12,144 bases of DNA, taken from Bacteroides sp. Its GTDB lineage: Bacteria; Bacteroidota; Bacteroidia; Bacteroidales; Bacteroidaceae. Below, in pieces: positions 1 through 8,906 of the stretch. Numbering within the stretch: the first letter of the stretch is position 1; each line of letters opens with the position of its first letter. Where the stretch lies: positions 1 to 12,144 of the forward strand of contig JAJPZL010000233.1 in the NCBI GenBank assembly GCA_021204375.1. Direction: 5' to 3'. The position numbers were made by a program, and so were the translations under genes. The notes below the pieces were generated by a model that was not told where the DNA came from, searched no databases, and worked only from the letters and a program-made list of their open reading frames with translations.

Positions 1-60
1 TTATTTTTTTTGGTACGATATATCAGCAATAATCATGTCATTGCGTAATATATAAAATGA
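1..60. other. Short flank beyond the leftward operon
   Basis: This AT-rich stretch follows the TAA of the last leftward gene. I see no clear terminator hairpin and no gene. The T-run at positions 4-11 is not preceded by a convincing stem. The operon may continue past the window edge or end here; this cannot be decided from what is visible. Confidence 0.5.
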
Positions 61-1461
61 TTATCTACTATTCCGGTACACTATTCCTTCCACATCTTCC
101 GTCATATACAACGGCCGTCCATCCGGTTCCAGAAAATGGAAATTAACATTATCAAACGTAATATGGCGGGCATGACGCACATAAAAACCGGAAGCAGGAA
201 TAGTACCGAACATCCAGGGTTCGGGATAGGCCTTCTCCTGTTCGGGGATTTCCCGGTGACTGTCGGCTTCACTATATCCGCCCTAATACCAGATATGAAT
301 ATTACTCAGGATCACCTCTTCAATAGAGTGTCCGGAAATACCGCTGATAATGGATGAATAGCGGGAATCGGCGTTAAATACATTGATATTGCTGAGAAGG
401 ATCCGTTTCATACTACCTACCGGTGTTCCCTCCGGACTGCGCATCCGTGCTCCCAGGCGTAGAAAGATAGGAGCGTTGACAATGTCCCGCATGGTAATAT
501 TACTGATCACAATATCTTCCAACGCCCCACCATCCACCGTTTCCAGGGCAAGTCCCCGGCAACGTTCAAAGATACAGTTAGTAATAGCAATATTTTTAAA
601 TCCGCTGCTGGATTCGGTCTCCAGTTTAATACGGCCGGTAACAAATCCCTGGTCGGGAGCCTGGGGCTCATAGCGTTCGTAAGTTCCCGCCAATACGGTC
701 CTGCGATCGAAACCGCTTACATAGCAGTTACTGATGGTTATATTCTCCGTATCCTTGAAATAACCCAGGCCGTAAGAGGCCTTTAGCACTATAGCATCGT
801 CCCAGGGAGTATTGATAATGCAATCACTGATCCGAACATTGCGGCAACAGTCAATATCAAATCCATCCCGGTTGGTATCTACCTTTACATTGAGAATGCT
901 CATATTATCCACACCGGTTGCCAGTAAGGCAAAATGTCCGCAATAGAGCATGGAGATATCCTTCAGGATCACATTGCGGCACTCTTTCAGGCTGATCGCT
1001 TTATTGCCTACTCCGGGCAGGCGGCTTCCTTCACGGGTGAGCTCTTTGCCATAGATAAGACCGGAACCACAGATGGTAATATCTTCCAGACCGATCCCCC
1101 AGATCAGGGAATTTTTCCAGTGGCTGTGTCCGAAATCCTGGTATAGATTGTGCTCATTGGGTTCTGCTTCGTCATATCCATCAGTAGCAGTAGGGAATTC
1201 GGCTATAATAACAGCTCCGGATTCCAGCCACAAGGTAATATGACTCTCCAGACGGATAGAGTAACAGGCATATTCACCGGCAGGAAAATAGATCGTACCT
1301 CCCCCTTCGGCAGCTGCCTGGCGGATGGCTTCGTTAATGGCAGGAGAGTCGATGGTCTTACCATCACCCGTTGCACCGAAATCTCTTATATTGTATAATT
1401 TAGCCTGTACAAACAGGCTACAAAGCAGTAACAGTACTGCTACACTATTTCGCCTTTTCAT
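61..1461 (-). CDS. GH28 family pectin hydrolase, secreted, read through one in-frame TAG
   Basis: Secreted right-handed beta-helix enzyme of family GH28 (polygalacturonase/rhamnogalacturonan hydrolase group), expected to cut a galacturonic-acid-containing pectin backbone outside the cytoplasm. The start ATG at 1461 gives a type I signal peptide (MKRRNS then a hydrophobic core, cleavage near VQA/K at residue 20). FGATGDGKTIDS (28-39) is the usual N-terminal GH28 motif. NRDGFDID (197-204) and PWDDAI (219-224) carry the expected catalytic aspartates, and GRIKLETES (276-284) supplies the substrate-binding R-I-K. At residue 393 an in-frame TAG (283-285) interrupts the frame. Beyond it, 73 more codons continue in the same frame to TAA at 61-63 and encode a normal family C-terminus (GGYSEAD, then YPEPWMFG, PASGFYVRHA and DGRPLY). 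The full product is 466 residues. It is last in the operon, 8 bases after the preceding gene. If TAG stops, the last helix coils are lost. Exact substrate is inferred from neighbours. Confidence 0.88.
283..285 (-). other. In-frame TAG codon 393 in GH28 gene (candidate sense codon)
   Basis: The plus strand reads cta, so the gene reads TAT TAG GGC GGA. Family-like coding sequence continues in frame for 73 codons after it. The codon sits between Tyr392 and Gly394 of the Y-x-G-G stretch. Relatives, as I recall them, carry a polar residue here (Gln, Arg or Lys). A CAG ancestor would need one transition. Confidence 0.8.
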
Positions 1462-1469
1462 CCCTTTTT

Positions 1470-2300
1470 TTATTGTTGCTCCAGCGGCATTAAACGGAAT
1501 TTATGAAGATAATCGGCATTGCCATACATGGTATGCTCTTCGGACAGGTTCCAGAATCCATCCTTACTCGTTGGATGGGCATCCCAGTCGATAACTGCCC
1601 AACTCAGACCGATATAATTATTCTCCTGCAGAATGGTCGGGATTGACTTTTCAGGACCAGACGCATCGGCATGGTCAAACGGAGTAATATAGAATTCGAG
1701 TGTTAACCAACCAGCCTCTCCCTCTTTAAAATCATATTGATAAGCATGATCGGCCCAGGGTTTCTCTTTGAGCCATACCTGGGGTCCCCAGTACATACAC
1801 CAATCCTCTGTATGAGGAGGAGTAAAAATATGGTAATTCTGAGCGTGACACCCGTGAAAGTTAAACCAGGTTTCCCAGACATCCGCCTTTTCTTTAGGAT
1901 GAAAGCGATCTATAAAAGGTCCCCCGGAACAATCTCCATCCACCACAACTTCAAAAATATCGGTACTCAGCGTATTTTCACTGAAACGCCAGTAGTTATC
2001 GTAAGCCTGATAAAGGAAATAGAGACGATTCAGTCCAGCACACCATCCTACCTTTACCCGGATATCCAGGGTGGAAGTATCGGGGACAGCGTGTTTTCCT
2101 TCATCCTCTTTCATCTGATGAATGGTGATCACATACGATTCGGGTATATCCTCCCAGTCAGGGCTATTTCCATCTATGACCGGAAGTTTATCTTTAGGGA
2201 ACTGCCACACTTTATATTCCTGAGCATATAAGGGAATAAAGAGTCCCGGCAGGAGAGCCAATCCTACCACTCTTTTCACTATTTGATACAATGTTACCAT
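1470..2300 (-). CDS. Secreted CBM9/DOMON-like carbohydrate-binding protein
   Basis: 276-residue exported protein resembling the CBM9-like/DOMON-like sugar-binding domains found in Bacteroidetes pectin loci. A signal peptide (charged VKR at 8-10, hydrophobic VVGLALLPGLF, cleavage near LYA/Q) precedes one beta-sandwich domain. The typical features are VIDGNSPDWEDIP near residues 40-53 (the x-I-D-G-x-x-x-x-W opening), DIRVKVGWCAGLNRLYFLYQ, and DIFEVVVDGDCSGG (a probable ligand or calcium-binding edge). The C-terminal half is aromatic-rich (WETWFNFHG, WCMYWGPQVW, WAVIDWDAH), fitting a sugar-stacking surface. No catalytic motif is recognised, so I infer a binding or accessory role. It ends in TAA, 8 bases before the terminal GH28 gene. 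Its start lies 9 bases beyond the TAG of the upstream gene and in the same frame, so if that TAG were decoded this protein would be fused to its neighbour. Confidence 0.7.
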   Translation of the reverse strand: MVTLYQIVKRVVGLALLPGLFIPLYAQEYKVWQFPKDKLPVIDGNSPDWEDIPESYVITIHQMKEDEGKHAVPDTSTLDIRVKVGWCAGLNRLYFLYQAYDNYWRFSENTLSTDIFEVVVDGDCSGGPFIDRFHPKEKADVWETWFNFHGCHAQNYHIFTPPHTEDWCMYWGPQVWLKEKPWADHAYQYDFKEGEAGWLTLEFYITPFDHADASGPEKSIPTILQENNYIGLSWAVIDWDAHPTSKDGFWNLSEEHTMYGNADYLHKFRLMPLEQQ

Positions 2301-2309
2301 GCTGTTTCT

Positions 2310-2312
2310 CTA
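2310..2312 (-). other. TAG apparently used as a real terminator
   Basis: The DUF4450-like gene ends AAA TAG and then continues AGA AAC AGC ATG, with that ATG starting the next gene in the same frame. Because the next gene begins with its own signal peptide, termination here is the natural reading. Decoding it would give a fusion of about 535 residues with a buried signal peptide. Confidence 0.7.
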
Positions 2313-3077
2313 TTTATATTCGCGGTTAAAAAGTTCCGGTAACATAAAGTAATTATAATCTGCCTTGCGGTGAGGCGTGTGAAAACAGAGATAGAACTTT
2401 TTTCCGTTGGGAAGAGGAAGAGTAGCCGTCAGTGCAGGAGCGTCGGTTATTTTACCTGATTGATGGAACTCCTGTACGGAACGCTGTCTACGGGCATCTG
2501 ATAACCGGATATTAGCCTCCATAGGAGTAATACCCCGGAATACTTTCAGTGCCATACTTTCTCCGTAATAAGCAGTAAAAGTACCACCTTCTATACTGAA
2601 TACATTGTAAAGGCAATATTCAGGTCTCAGGGAACTCTCCTGTTTATTGTGCAGCACTTTTCCCAGGCATCCGCCGAATGCCCAGAAGAGAGAAACGGAA
2701 GGGGGCAGTTTCTCTCCTTCTATCTCCATTACTACTCCTTTGGTATCCGAAAGTGCAGCCACCCGCACGGTTATAGTACCTTTTCCCAGAACGGAAGAGT
2801 CTTTTAAGATATACAGGAGTTGCTCATCCCCCTGCTGCAAGGTTACATTTTCCAATTCCTCTCCCCATACAGCTGCCTCCGGGGTAACTACTCCCAACCG
2901 GAGATTCCCGGCTATATGCGGCACATGGAAAGAGAATTGGGGCGTACGACAGGCAAGTACTACCGGATCGGCAAATGTTCCGGAAAGAGATATGGAGAAA
3001 TCTCCCTGATTACCGGCCCGGGAGACGGATAGCAGCAGGAACAGAGCGCTTGCTGCTATCCATAACTTTTTATTCAT
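2310..3077 (-). CDS. DUF4450-like secreted protein (short form)
   Basis: 255-residue exported protein with a type I signal peptide (MNKKLW, core ALFLLLSVS, cleavage near SRA/G at 21-22). The stretch LPPSVSLFWAFGG, then LRPEYCLYNVFSIEGGTFT, resembles part of the DUF4450-type proteins of Bacteroidetes, where an L-P-x-x-x-x-L-x-W-A-[FY]-G-G motif is followed by a LxPEYC...N.F.I.....F segment. As I recall, those proteins are usually much longer, so this is either a stand-alone domain or a shortened member. No catalytic residues can be assigned; an accessory pectin-related role is inferred from context only. Its start overlaps the TAA of the upstream GH28 gene by 8 bases, a sign of translational coupling. 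It is the only gene here whose apparent terminator is TAG (2310-2312). That TAG is in frame with the downstream gene. Confidence 0.65.
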   Translation of the reverse strand: MNKKLWIAASALFLLLSVSRAGNQGDFSISLSGTFADPVVLACRTPQFSFHVPHIAGNLRLGVVTPEAAVWGEELENVTLQQGDEQLLYILKDSSVLGKGTITVRVAALSDTKGVVMEIEGEKLPPSVSLFWAFGGCLGKVLHNKQESSLRPEYCLYNVFSIEGGTFTAYYGESMALKVFRGITPMEANIRLSDARRQRSVQEFHQSGKITDAPALTATLPLPNGKKFYLCFHTPHRKADYNYFMLPELFNREYK

Positions 3078-4569
3078 AGCTGATATCGGCTGTTAACCGG
3101 GTGTTGTGTTCCAGATCTATTTCACTGCCATCCGCTATCCGCAGCCGCCTCTCCCGCAGGTGGAAGTTATCCGTATAGACAATCTTACCTGCCGATTGTG
3201 CCTCTACTTCAAAATTAAAGAGATGGAAGTTTTCCAGTCGCAAAGAATCGTTCCAGCCGGAGGCAGAAACAAACTGCTGCGCATGTTTACCCCGTACATT
3301 CGACATATAGACATTTCTGAAACGGGGATAACCTCTTTCGGGAGGTTCTACCGGAGTAAGCATTACTTTCCAATGGTCGGGTATCTCTTTTCCGTGGAAT
3401 TTTTCAGGAAGTTCGGAATAACTGTAACTCGGATTCCAGTTGAGGTCGGCTGCCAATACATTCCGGACACTGTCTACTACCACATTATCCATATATATAT
3501 ATATATGTTCTACGGTCCCACCGCGGTTCATAGCCGATTTAAGCCGGAGTGCGGACGACGTTCCATAAGCTTTCAGATTATAACCTAATATGTGGCGGAT
3601 GCTACCCGAAGTTTCACTACCACAGGTAATAAGACCGGCACCCTTACGGGCTACATTATTGCGTATTACTACATACTCGGTAGGACGATTCACCCGGAGA
3701 CCGTCGGCATCCCGCCCTGTTTTGATACAGATATTATCGTCGTTACAGTCAATATCGCAATTCTCTACCAGACTATAGGAGGAAGAGTCTATATCAATTC
3801 CATCGGTACTGGGGCCATGTCCTCCTACATTGTTATTAATGGTAACCCTCTCCACTGTACAATATGTGGAATAGAGTACCTGTACGGCCCAGAAGCCGGT
3901 CCGCATAATAGTGAAATCTTTCAATGTTACCTGAGACGATCCCGACACCAGGATACCCCGTACCCGTTTGCAGTCATAATCTACGATCCAGCGTAGTTTC
4001 TCTTTTTCATGCTCCTTACGCATCTCCCAGTATTTGTCCCAGAAGACTTTTCCCTGGCAATCAATCAGCTCTTCTCCGGAAACAGCTACATTCTTTTGTT
4101 CCAGTACATTGATCACAGCTGCCGGCCAGATCATTTCGATGCCGGCCACACGGGACTCAAATTCAGGATAATCATTTATATCCGTACTGGCCAGAAGGAT
4201 TACATCCTTACCCAGATGGAGATTCACCTCTTCCCTGAGAAAGAGGGCGCCTATCAGGTAAGTACCCGGATTAAATGCTACCGTACCGTCTCCTTTCAGG
4301 CTGCAACTGTCAATCGCATTCTGAATGGATTGAGTATTAAGGGTCTTACCATCTCCTACCGCACCGTAATCATTTACCTTATAGGGGGTCTCGCCCGGAA
4401 AGAGCGTAGCCCCTACTTCCTTTGCCCAGGAGAGGTCGGGTTTGATCTCACTATCGACCCAACTGAACGAAGGGATGTCATCTTTTGGGGTAGTAGCAGG
4501 AGTAATACACGCAACCATGCACGCCAGAACTAATACCGCTGATAAAATTTTTCTCATATTATAATCCAT
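3070..4569 (-). CDS. GH28 family rhamnogalacturonan/polygalacturonan hydrolase, lipoprotein
   Basis: 499-residue GH28 beta-helix enzyme with no internal stop. The N-terminus looks like a lipoprotein signal (VLVLACMVAC; Cys17 or Cys21 is the candidate acylated residue). Met5 (ATG at 4557) is a plausible alternative start, because MRKIL gives a cleaner signal and GGA lies 7 bases upstream. VNDYGAVGDGKTLNTQ (65-80) opens the catalytic domain. STDGIDID (254-261) and NDDNICIK (276-283) carry the catalytic aspartates, and RLKSA (342-346) is the R-x-K substrate-binding motif. In place of the classical G-H-G of endo-polygalacturonases it has CGSETSG (316-322), which fits the rhamnogalacturonan or exo-acting branches of GH28 better. 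It overlaps the next gene by 8 bases and follows the acetylesterase gene after 21 bases, so hydrolase and de-acetylating enzyme are probably co-expressed. Confidence 0.9.
   Translation of the reverse strand: MDYNMRKILSAVLVLACMVACITPATTPKDDIPSFSWVDSEIKPDLSWAKEVGATLFPGETPYKVNDYGAVGDGKTLNTQSIQNAIDSCSLKGDGTVAFNPGTYLIGALFLREEVNLHLGKDVILLASTDINDYPEFESRVAGIEMIWPAAVINVLEQKNVAVSGEELIDCQGKVFWDKYWEMRKEHEKEKLRWIVDYDCKRVRGILVSGSSQVTLKDFTIMRTGFWAVQVLYSTYCTVERVTINNNVGGHGPSTDGIDIDSSSYSLVENCDIDCNDDNICIKTGRDADGLRVNRPTEYVVIRNNVARKGAGLITCGSETSGSIRHILGYNLKAYGTSSALRLKSAMNRGGTVEHIYIYMDNVVVDSVRNVLAADLNWNPSYSYSELPEKFHGKEIPDHWKVMLTPVEPPERGYPRFRNVYMSNVRGKHAQQFVSASGWNDSLRLENFHLFNFEVEAQSAGKIVYTDNFHLRERRLRIADGSEIDLEHNTRLTADISYE
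3491..3506. repeat. (AT)8 dinucleotide run inside the GH28 gene
   Basis: Eight uninterrupted AT units lie inside the coding region, giving the HIYIYM segment near residues 355-360. A change of one unit would shift the frame. It may simply reflect alternating Ile/Tyr codons in a beta-helix coil. Confidence 0.9.
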
Positions 4570-4590
4570 GTCCTGTTTATATTAACAAGC

Positions 4591-5853
4591 TTAGTTACCG
4601 TCCGGTTTTTCTACTTCCGCAAAAGGAGATTCATCCCAGTGGAATGTTTCAAGGGCATCAGGTTGAGCCGAGTCAAATCCGGTATAACCGGTACGAAGAT
4701 AGTTTGTAATTTCCAGGCCGGCCGCTTTCATCCCTTCAACCACACATTGAGCGATCTGATAAGCTCCGTATGTATTAAAATGGGTATTATCGGCCAGAAC
4801 TTCTGTCTGTCCGGGATAGGTTCCGGCCGGATAGTGCACAAAGGCATTTTTTGACTCTTCGACTCCCATGGCTTCGTAAAGTGTACGGGTCATGGCGTGT
4901 AGGTCGATCAAAGGAATATATTCGTCGGCAGCCAGTTTCCGCATAGCATCAGGATAATCCTCGTGCGTATCCACGATCTTTCTTTCCTCATCAAACCGGC
5001 GGCGTTGGGTGGGAGTTACAAATACCAGGTTTGCCTCTTTTTCACGGGCAGCGGCAATAAACTCTTTCAGACTCTCCGTAAAAGAGAGATAAGCACCTTT
5101 ACCGGGCCCTTTCTGTTTCTGATCGTTGTGTCCGAACTCTACAAAAATATAGTCTCCCGGTTTCATCTGGGTAAGAGCTTTCTTCAACCGCTTCGCACCG
5201 ATAAAAGTATTGGCAGACTCGCCGGATTCGGCATAATTGGCTACACTGACACGATCGTCAAAGAAAGCTGTGATCATCTGTCCCCAGCTACCCCACGGCT
5301 CATTATCCTGGTCTACTACCGTGGAGTTACCACAAAGAAACAGAGTAATAACATCTTCTGCTTTCTCTATCTTCAGGGAACGAAGACGGGGAGCTACCCC
5401 GTTAAATTCCAGTGTCAGTTTATCATCCCAGTTCAGTTTACTGCGTTCCCGGAGTTTGATCTTTACCTCTTCACCGTCGCCAATCAGGGTATTCCGTTTG
5501 TTGATCACAAAAGTACGGGTAATGATCTCTCCTTTTGCCGTATGCAGGTCGTTAAAGAAAAGACGGCGCGATTCTCCCCGTACGGTAGTCCTGCCCGCAT
5601 CTTTCTTAGAACCGATCTCCAGGGTAACCTTATAGTTACCATCCGGAACATCTACCGAAAAGTAGAAGGGATCGTCTCCCCCGGCTAGAGTCTCCCGGTC
5701 AAAACCAAATCTCTTTTCGGGAGTATAGATATTTTCCGCAGTTATTTTTATCTCCTCCCCACCGTCATAGGTATAACGAAAGAGGTAATCCTCCTTTGGA
5801 GTACATGCTGCCAGTAACAGCGTACATGACACTACCCATCCATATTTCTTCAT
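4591..5853 (-). CDS. Rhamnogalacturonan acetylesterase, CE12-type SGNH lipoprotein
   Basis: 420-residue SGNH/GDSL esterase of the CE12 rhamnogalacturonan acetylesterase type, which removes acetyl groups from galacturonic acid in rhamnogalacturonan-I so that backbone hydrolases can act. LLAAC (13-17) is a clear lipobox, so it is probably membrane-anchored and surface or periplasmic. Residues about 22-165 form an N-terminal beta-sandwich of the kind seen in Bacteroidetes CE12 proteins. The catalytic domain follows: block I CGNSTV with nucleophile Ser177, block II ESGES (209-213), block III FGHNDQK (240-246) and block V DNTHF with Asp355 and His358. All catalytic residues are present. It ends at TAA, contains no TAG, and lies 25 bases after the GH2 gene and 21 before the GH28 gene. 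Its presence is the strongest single indication that the locus targets acetylated rhamnogalacturonan-I. Confidence 0.92.
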   Translation of the reverse strand: MKKYGWVVSCTLLLAACTPKEDYLFRYTYDGGEEIKITAENIYTPEKRFGFDRETLAGGDDPFYFSVDVPDGNYKVTLEIGSKKDAGRTTVRGESRRLFFNDLHTAKGEIITRTFVINKRNTLIGDGEEVKIKLRERSKLNWDDKLTLEFNGVAPRLRSLKIEKAEDVITLFLCGNSTVVDQDNEPWGSWGQMITAFFDDRVSVANYAESGESANTFIGAKRLKKALTQMKPGDYIFVEFGHNDQKQKGPGKGAYLSFTESLKEFIAAAREKEANLVFVTPTQRRRFDEERKIVDTHEDYPDAMRKLAADEYIPLIDLHAMTRTLYEAMGVEESKNAFVHYPAGTYPGQTEVLADNTHFNTYGAYQIAQCVVEGMKAAGLEITNYLRTGYTGFDSAQPDALETFHWDESPFAEVEKPDGN

Positions 5854-5878
5854 GCTTCAAAAATTTAATTGTTATTAT

Positions 5879-8770
5879 TTATATGCCTGTGTCGCCTTGT
5901 TTGGGTTTGAGTTCGTCCGGTGAATCCTGGGTGAAAGTATTTACCGGAGGAGCGATCTTAGTAAAGAGATTACCGATCACTTCGGTCTCCAGCCGGTGCA
6001 GGGGCCGGAAATCATCCGAATTCATATATTCCAGGATCGATTTATAGAGTTGCCGGGCTACTACCCGGTTTTCAGGATCGCCCTGCAGATCCATGGTCGT
6101 CATCATTAATTTACCATTTAAAACGTTAGCTTCAAAAAGCATACCGATCTTACGGCTCAGGAACCAGGTATCAATGCTTTGAACGATCGGCTGGAAATTG
6201 TCCGGGAAGTCGGTAAACATCATTACCTGTGCCCGGTTGAGCAGTCCCCACCATTGCAGGTTACTATGATACTCTGTGGGGAAGTTCCTGAACAACGGAT
6301 GATAGTCATTCAGCCATATACCGGTTGTATACGGAGGTCGCATCTTAAACCAGGAGGTATTCCAGAAAACAGGTGTGAAGTATTGTACTACATCCTTACC
6401 GTAAGTGATCTTACCACCGGCTGTGATCAACACATTTCCACCTTCCCGGAGTACTGAAACGGCTTTAGTATCCAGTGTATCGGTTACGTACACTTCTCCT
6501 TTGTCAATAGTCACTTCCTGAGGATATACCCAGAAATCCCAGTCATTGACCGCATCGGTCCCTTCAATCCGTACTTCCAGATTCAGTTTAAGTGGTGCAG
6601 GGATATCTGCTAGGACAAAATTAACATTTCCTAAGTTAAAATTGTTACTGATCGGGATATCTTTTACACTCACTTCTCCCTGATCATATACTTTGCCGTA
6701 GGGATCTGTAAGGGTATAGAGGGTACGGGCTGCCTGAAGGGGAGCTTTATGGAAATGAGCGACTTCCAGTGCATCCGTAAAGGTTTCATTAGTAGTATAT
6801 ACAAACTTAGGGATCCTGGCCAGTGGAACCGTCGGACTACAAAAACGGCGTACCTCTTCGGCACTGATATATCCCTTTTCATCAAAGAAAACGTCTAAAA
6901 GCCCTACAATGGCACTCCCCTGGCCGGAATAATCATTCAGTGCTAAAAGCTGGAAGCCCGCATAATCGGGGGTACGAAGCGTTTTTTCTATCTCATGCTT
7001 ATAGCAGAGTGCCTGTAACTTACCGGAAGCCATCATAAAGTCATAGCTTTTATCTCCCATCTTGTTATTGGTAAGCAGGTCCCGAAATATCTCAAAATTT
7101 TTGGCTTTATTGACAGCCCCTTCGTACTTTCGTATTTCATTGAAGTTGGGGAATACACACCACTGCCCGGTTTCGTGAGAGATAAACGGCTGTCGTACAG
7201 TACCGATACGGGCCCGGTAATCAGATTCTGATTCGGGACGACTCCACGACCAGGTCAGTCCGCGTGCTCCGGCTTTTACATGGTACTGATTACGGGGTTG
7301 CCACTGCCAGCCTCCTCCGACAGAGGCTCCGGTATAGACCCGGCGGGGATCGGTATTTTCCCAATACTCTACAAAGTCGGTTACCCAGGCTACCCAGCGG
7401 CCGGCCGGTTCGTTGCCACAGGCCAGCATACAATAGGAGGCATAGTTACCATACTCTTTGGTCAGACGGATGGTCTCTTCCATTAGGTATTCGTCAATGG
7501 GTTGTTCCATTCCCAGCCTCGGACCGTGGTTAGGCCAGCTGGGACCTTCGGGTTGCAGGTAGAATCCCACCAGATCGGCTGCGATAAAGGCTGCTTCGGG
7601 CGGACAGAAAGAGTGGAAACGTATGTGGTTCAGGCCGTAATTCTTACAGATACGGAACACTCTCTCCCAGGACTCTACATCCATCGGTGCATACCCGGTA
7701 AGCGGGAAATCGCAATTCTCTACGGTACCCCGCAACATAGTTTTACGGCCATTTACATAGAACTATTTGCCCTGTATAGTGAATTCACGCATACCGAACC
7801 GGATCTCTTTTACCTCACTTTTTCCACCTTGTTCCAGACGGGCAGTGAGTTTATAAAGAGCAGGATCAAATTCATCCCAGGTAAGCATTCCTTCTCCCAT
7901 CTCAAGTTCCATCTCCGTATGGATCTCTCCACCTGATAAATGAATAGTCTGTAACACAGGAGCGACAGAATGAGAGTGGGGAGAGTTAAAAGCTTCCGCA
8001 GAAAGAGTAATGGTTACAGGAGCATTTTTATAAGCCAGAGAACGGACAGCCATCCGGGCCACTGCTTTTTTATAAGTCACATCCGGATACACCTGAATGT
8101 CCTCAAAATAGGTTTTAGGAATGGCTGTAAGTTCTATTTTTCCCGCAATACTGCTCCAGTTACCCTGCGTATGATCGGTAATACTGTGTGAATCAGGCCC
8201 TACATCAATATCTTTGATACGGTTATCCACCCGAACGGTGATCCGGCATTTTCCGGAAGAAGCCAGTTGGGTAATATCATAGACATGGAGAACACAGAGA
8301 GAGTTTTGCATATCGGCTTCCTGGTCATTGATCCATACGGTGGTTTCAATATGGGGGCGTTCCATGGAGAAGACAATTCGTTCGCCGCGCCAGGATCGTG
8401 GAATTTCGATCTCCTTCTGGTACCAGGCTACTCCTACATAATGCCGGTCGGAAGTCAGGAAGAAAGGTACTTTAAAATTCTCTTCCACCCGGTATTTAGC
8501 CATATAGGGATTGAAGTAATAAGAACTATCGTAGAGACTGGCTGTCCACTTTGTATCTGCACTGACCGGATCGCCTTTTAGTTTTTCAGGCATGGACCCC
8601 GGAAGATGAATGGTATCGTCGTTCAGAGTTTTCGCAAACCATCTCTCTTCTACATCTGCATAGTTACGATCCAGCCGGAGATTCCATCTTCCCGAAAGAT
8701 CTATACTTTTTTGTGCTCCTGCCGTTTCGGAGAGCCAGATCAGTAAAACCGCACAAAGAATTCTGTTCAT
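5879..8770 (-). CDS. GH2 family glycosidase (probable beta-galactosidase), read through one in-frame TAG
   Basis: 963-residue secreted GH2-type glycosidase if the TAG at 7763-7765 (residue 336) is decoded. A signal peptide (MNRILCAVLL, cleavage near AGA/Q at 19-20) precedes an N-terminal jelly-roll sugar-binding domain (WYQKEIEIP, IETTVWINDQ, HVYDIT) and an immunoglobulin-like domain. The TIM barrel begins at FTIQGK-TAG-FYVNGRKTMLRG and carries the acid/base Glu454 in CGNEP and the nucleophile Glu533 in SHETGQW. A C-terminal region (about 700-963) includes a Rossmann-like stretch. The TAG falls at the junction just before the barrel, so termination would give only the binding domains and no enzyme. 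No in-frame ATG occurs between the TAG and Met345, which lies inside the conserved NGRKTMLRG segment. It is first in the leftward operon and ends at TAA. Galactosidase specificity is inferred from pectin context; other GH2 activities are possible. Confidence 0.85.
7763..7765 (-). other. In-frame TAG codon 336 in GH2 gene (candidate Gln codon)
   Basis: The gene reads GGC AAA TAG TTC TAT GTA AAT GGC, that is G-K-x-F-Y-V-N-G. GH2 relatives from Bacteroidetes, as I remember them, typically have Gln-Phe before the NG.K.LRG segment, so Gln is the natural reading. The upstream and downstream frames are identical and both fit GH2. Confidence 0.85.
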
Positions 8771-8845
8771 AATAGTATGTAAGTGTTATAGTTCAGTGGG
8801 CTAAATTAGGCGGTTTCACCCTCCTTCTAAATAGATAGCCGTACA

Positions 8846-8853
8846 TAAAGATA
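8846..8853 (-). promoter_or_regulatory. Possible leftward -7 element
   Basis: On the minus strand this reads TATCTTTA, matching the Bacteroides TAnnTTTG -7 consensus in all but the last base. It lies about 75 bases upstream of the GH2 start. No convincing -33 partner was found. Confidence 0.3.
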
Positions 8854-8906
8854 GAATTTCGTATCCCAGGATTCGGTTTGGGAAGGATTTGTACGAAAAT
8901 ACAGCG

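Noticed and set aside
1..36. 11-codon open frame on the minus strand ending at position 1
   Set aside because: Too short, and lacking a ribosome site or any recognisable product; probably chance.
1737..2231. 164-codon open frame on the plus strand
   Set aside because: Antisense shadow of the CBM9-like gene with no recognisable features.
4012..4020. Loss of the classical G-H-G histidine motif in the second GH28 (CGSETSG instead, residues 316-322) as a sign of inactivation
   Set aside because: G-S-E is common in rhamnogalacturonan-type and exo-acting GH28 enzymes, so it indicates subfamily, not damage. The motif itself lies upstream of the interval given, near 3604-3624.
4963..5688. 241-codon open frame on the plus strand
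   Set aside because: It lies antisense within the CE12 gene, whose catalytic motifs are all intact. The plus-strand product shows no recognisable family or signal and is a shadow.
5879..8770. GH2 as two separate genes
   Set aside because: The second part would begin inside the conserved NGRKTMLRG segment. The two parts share one frame and are split only by TAG.
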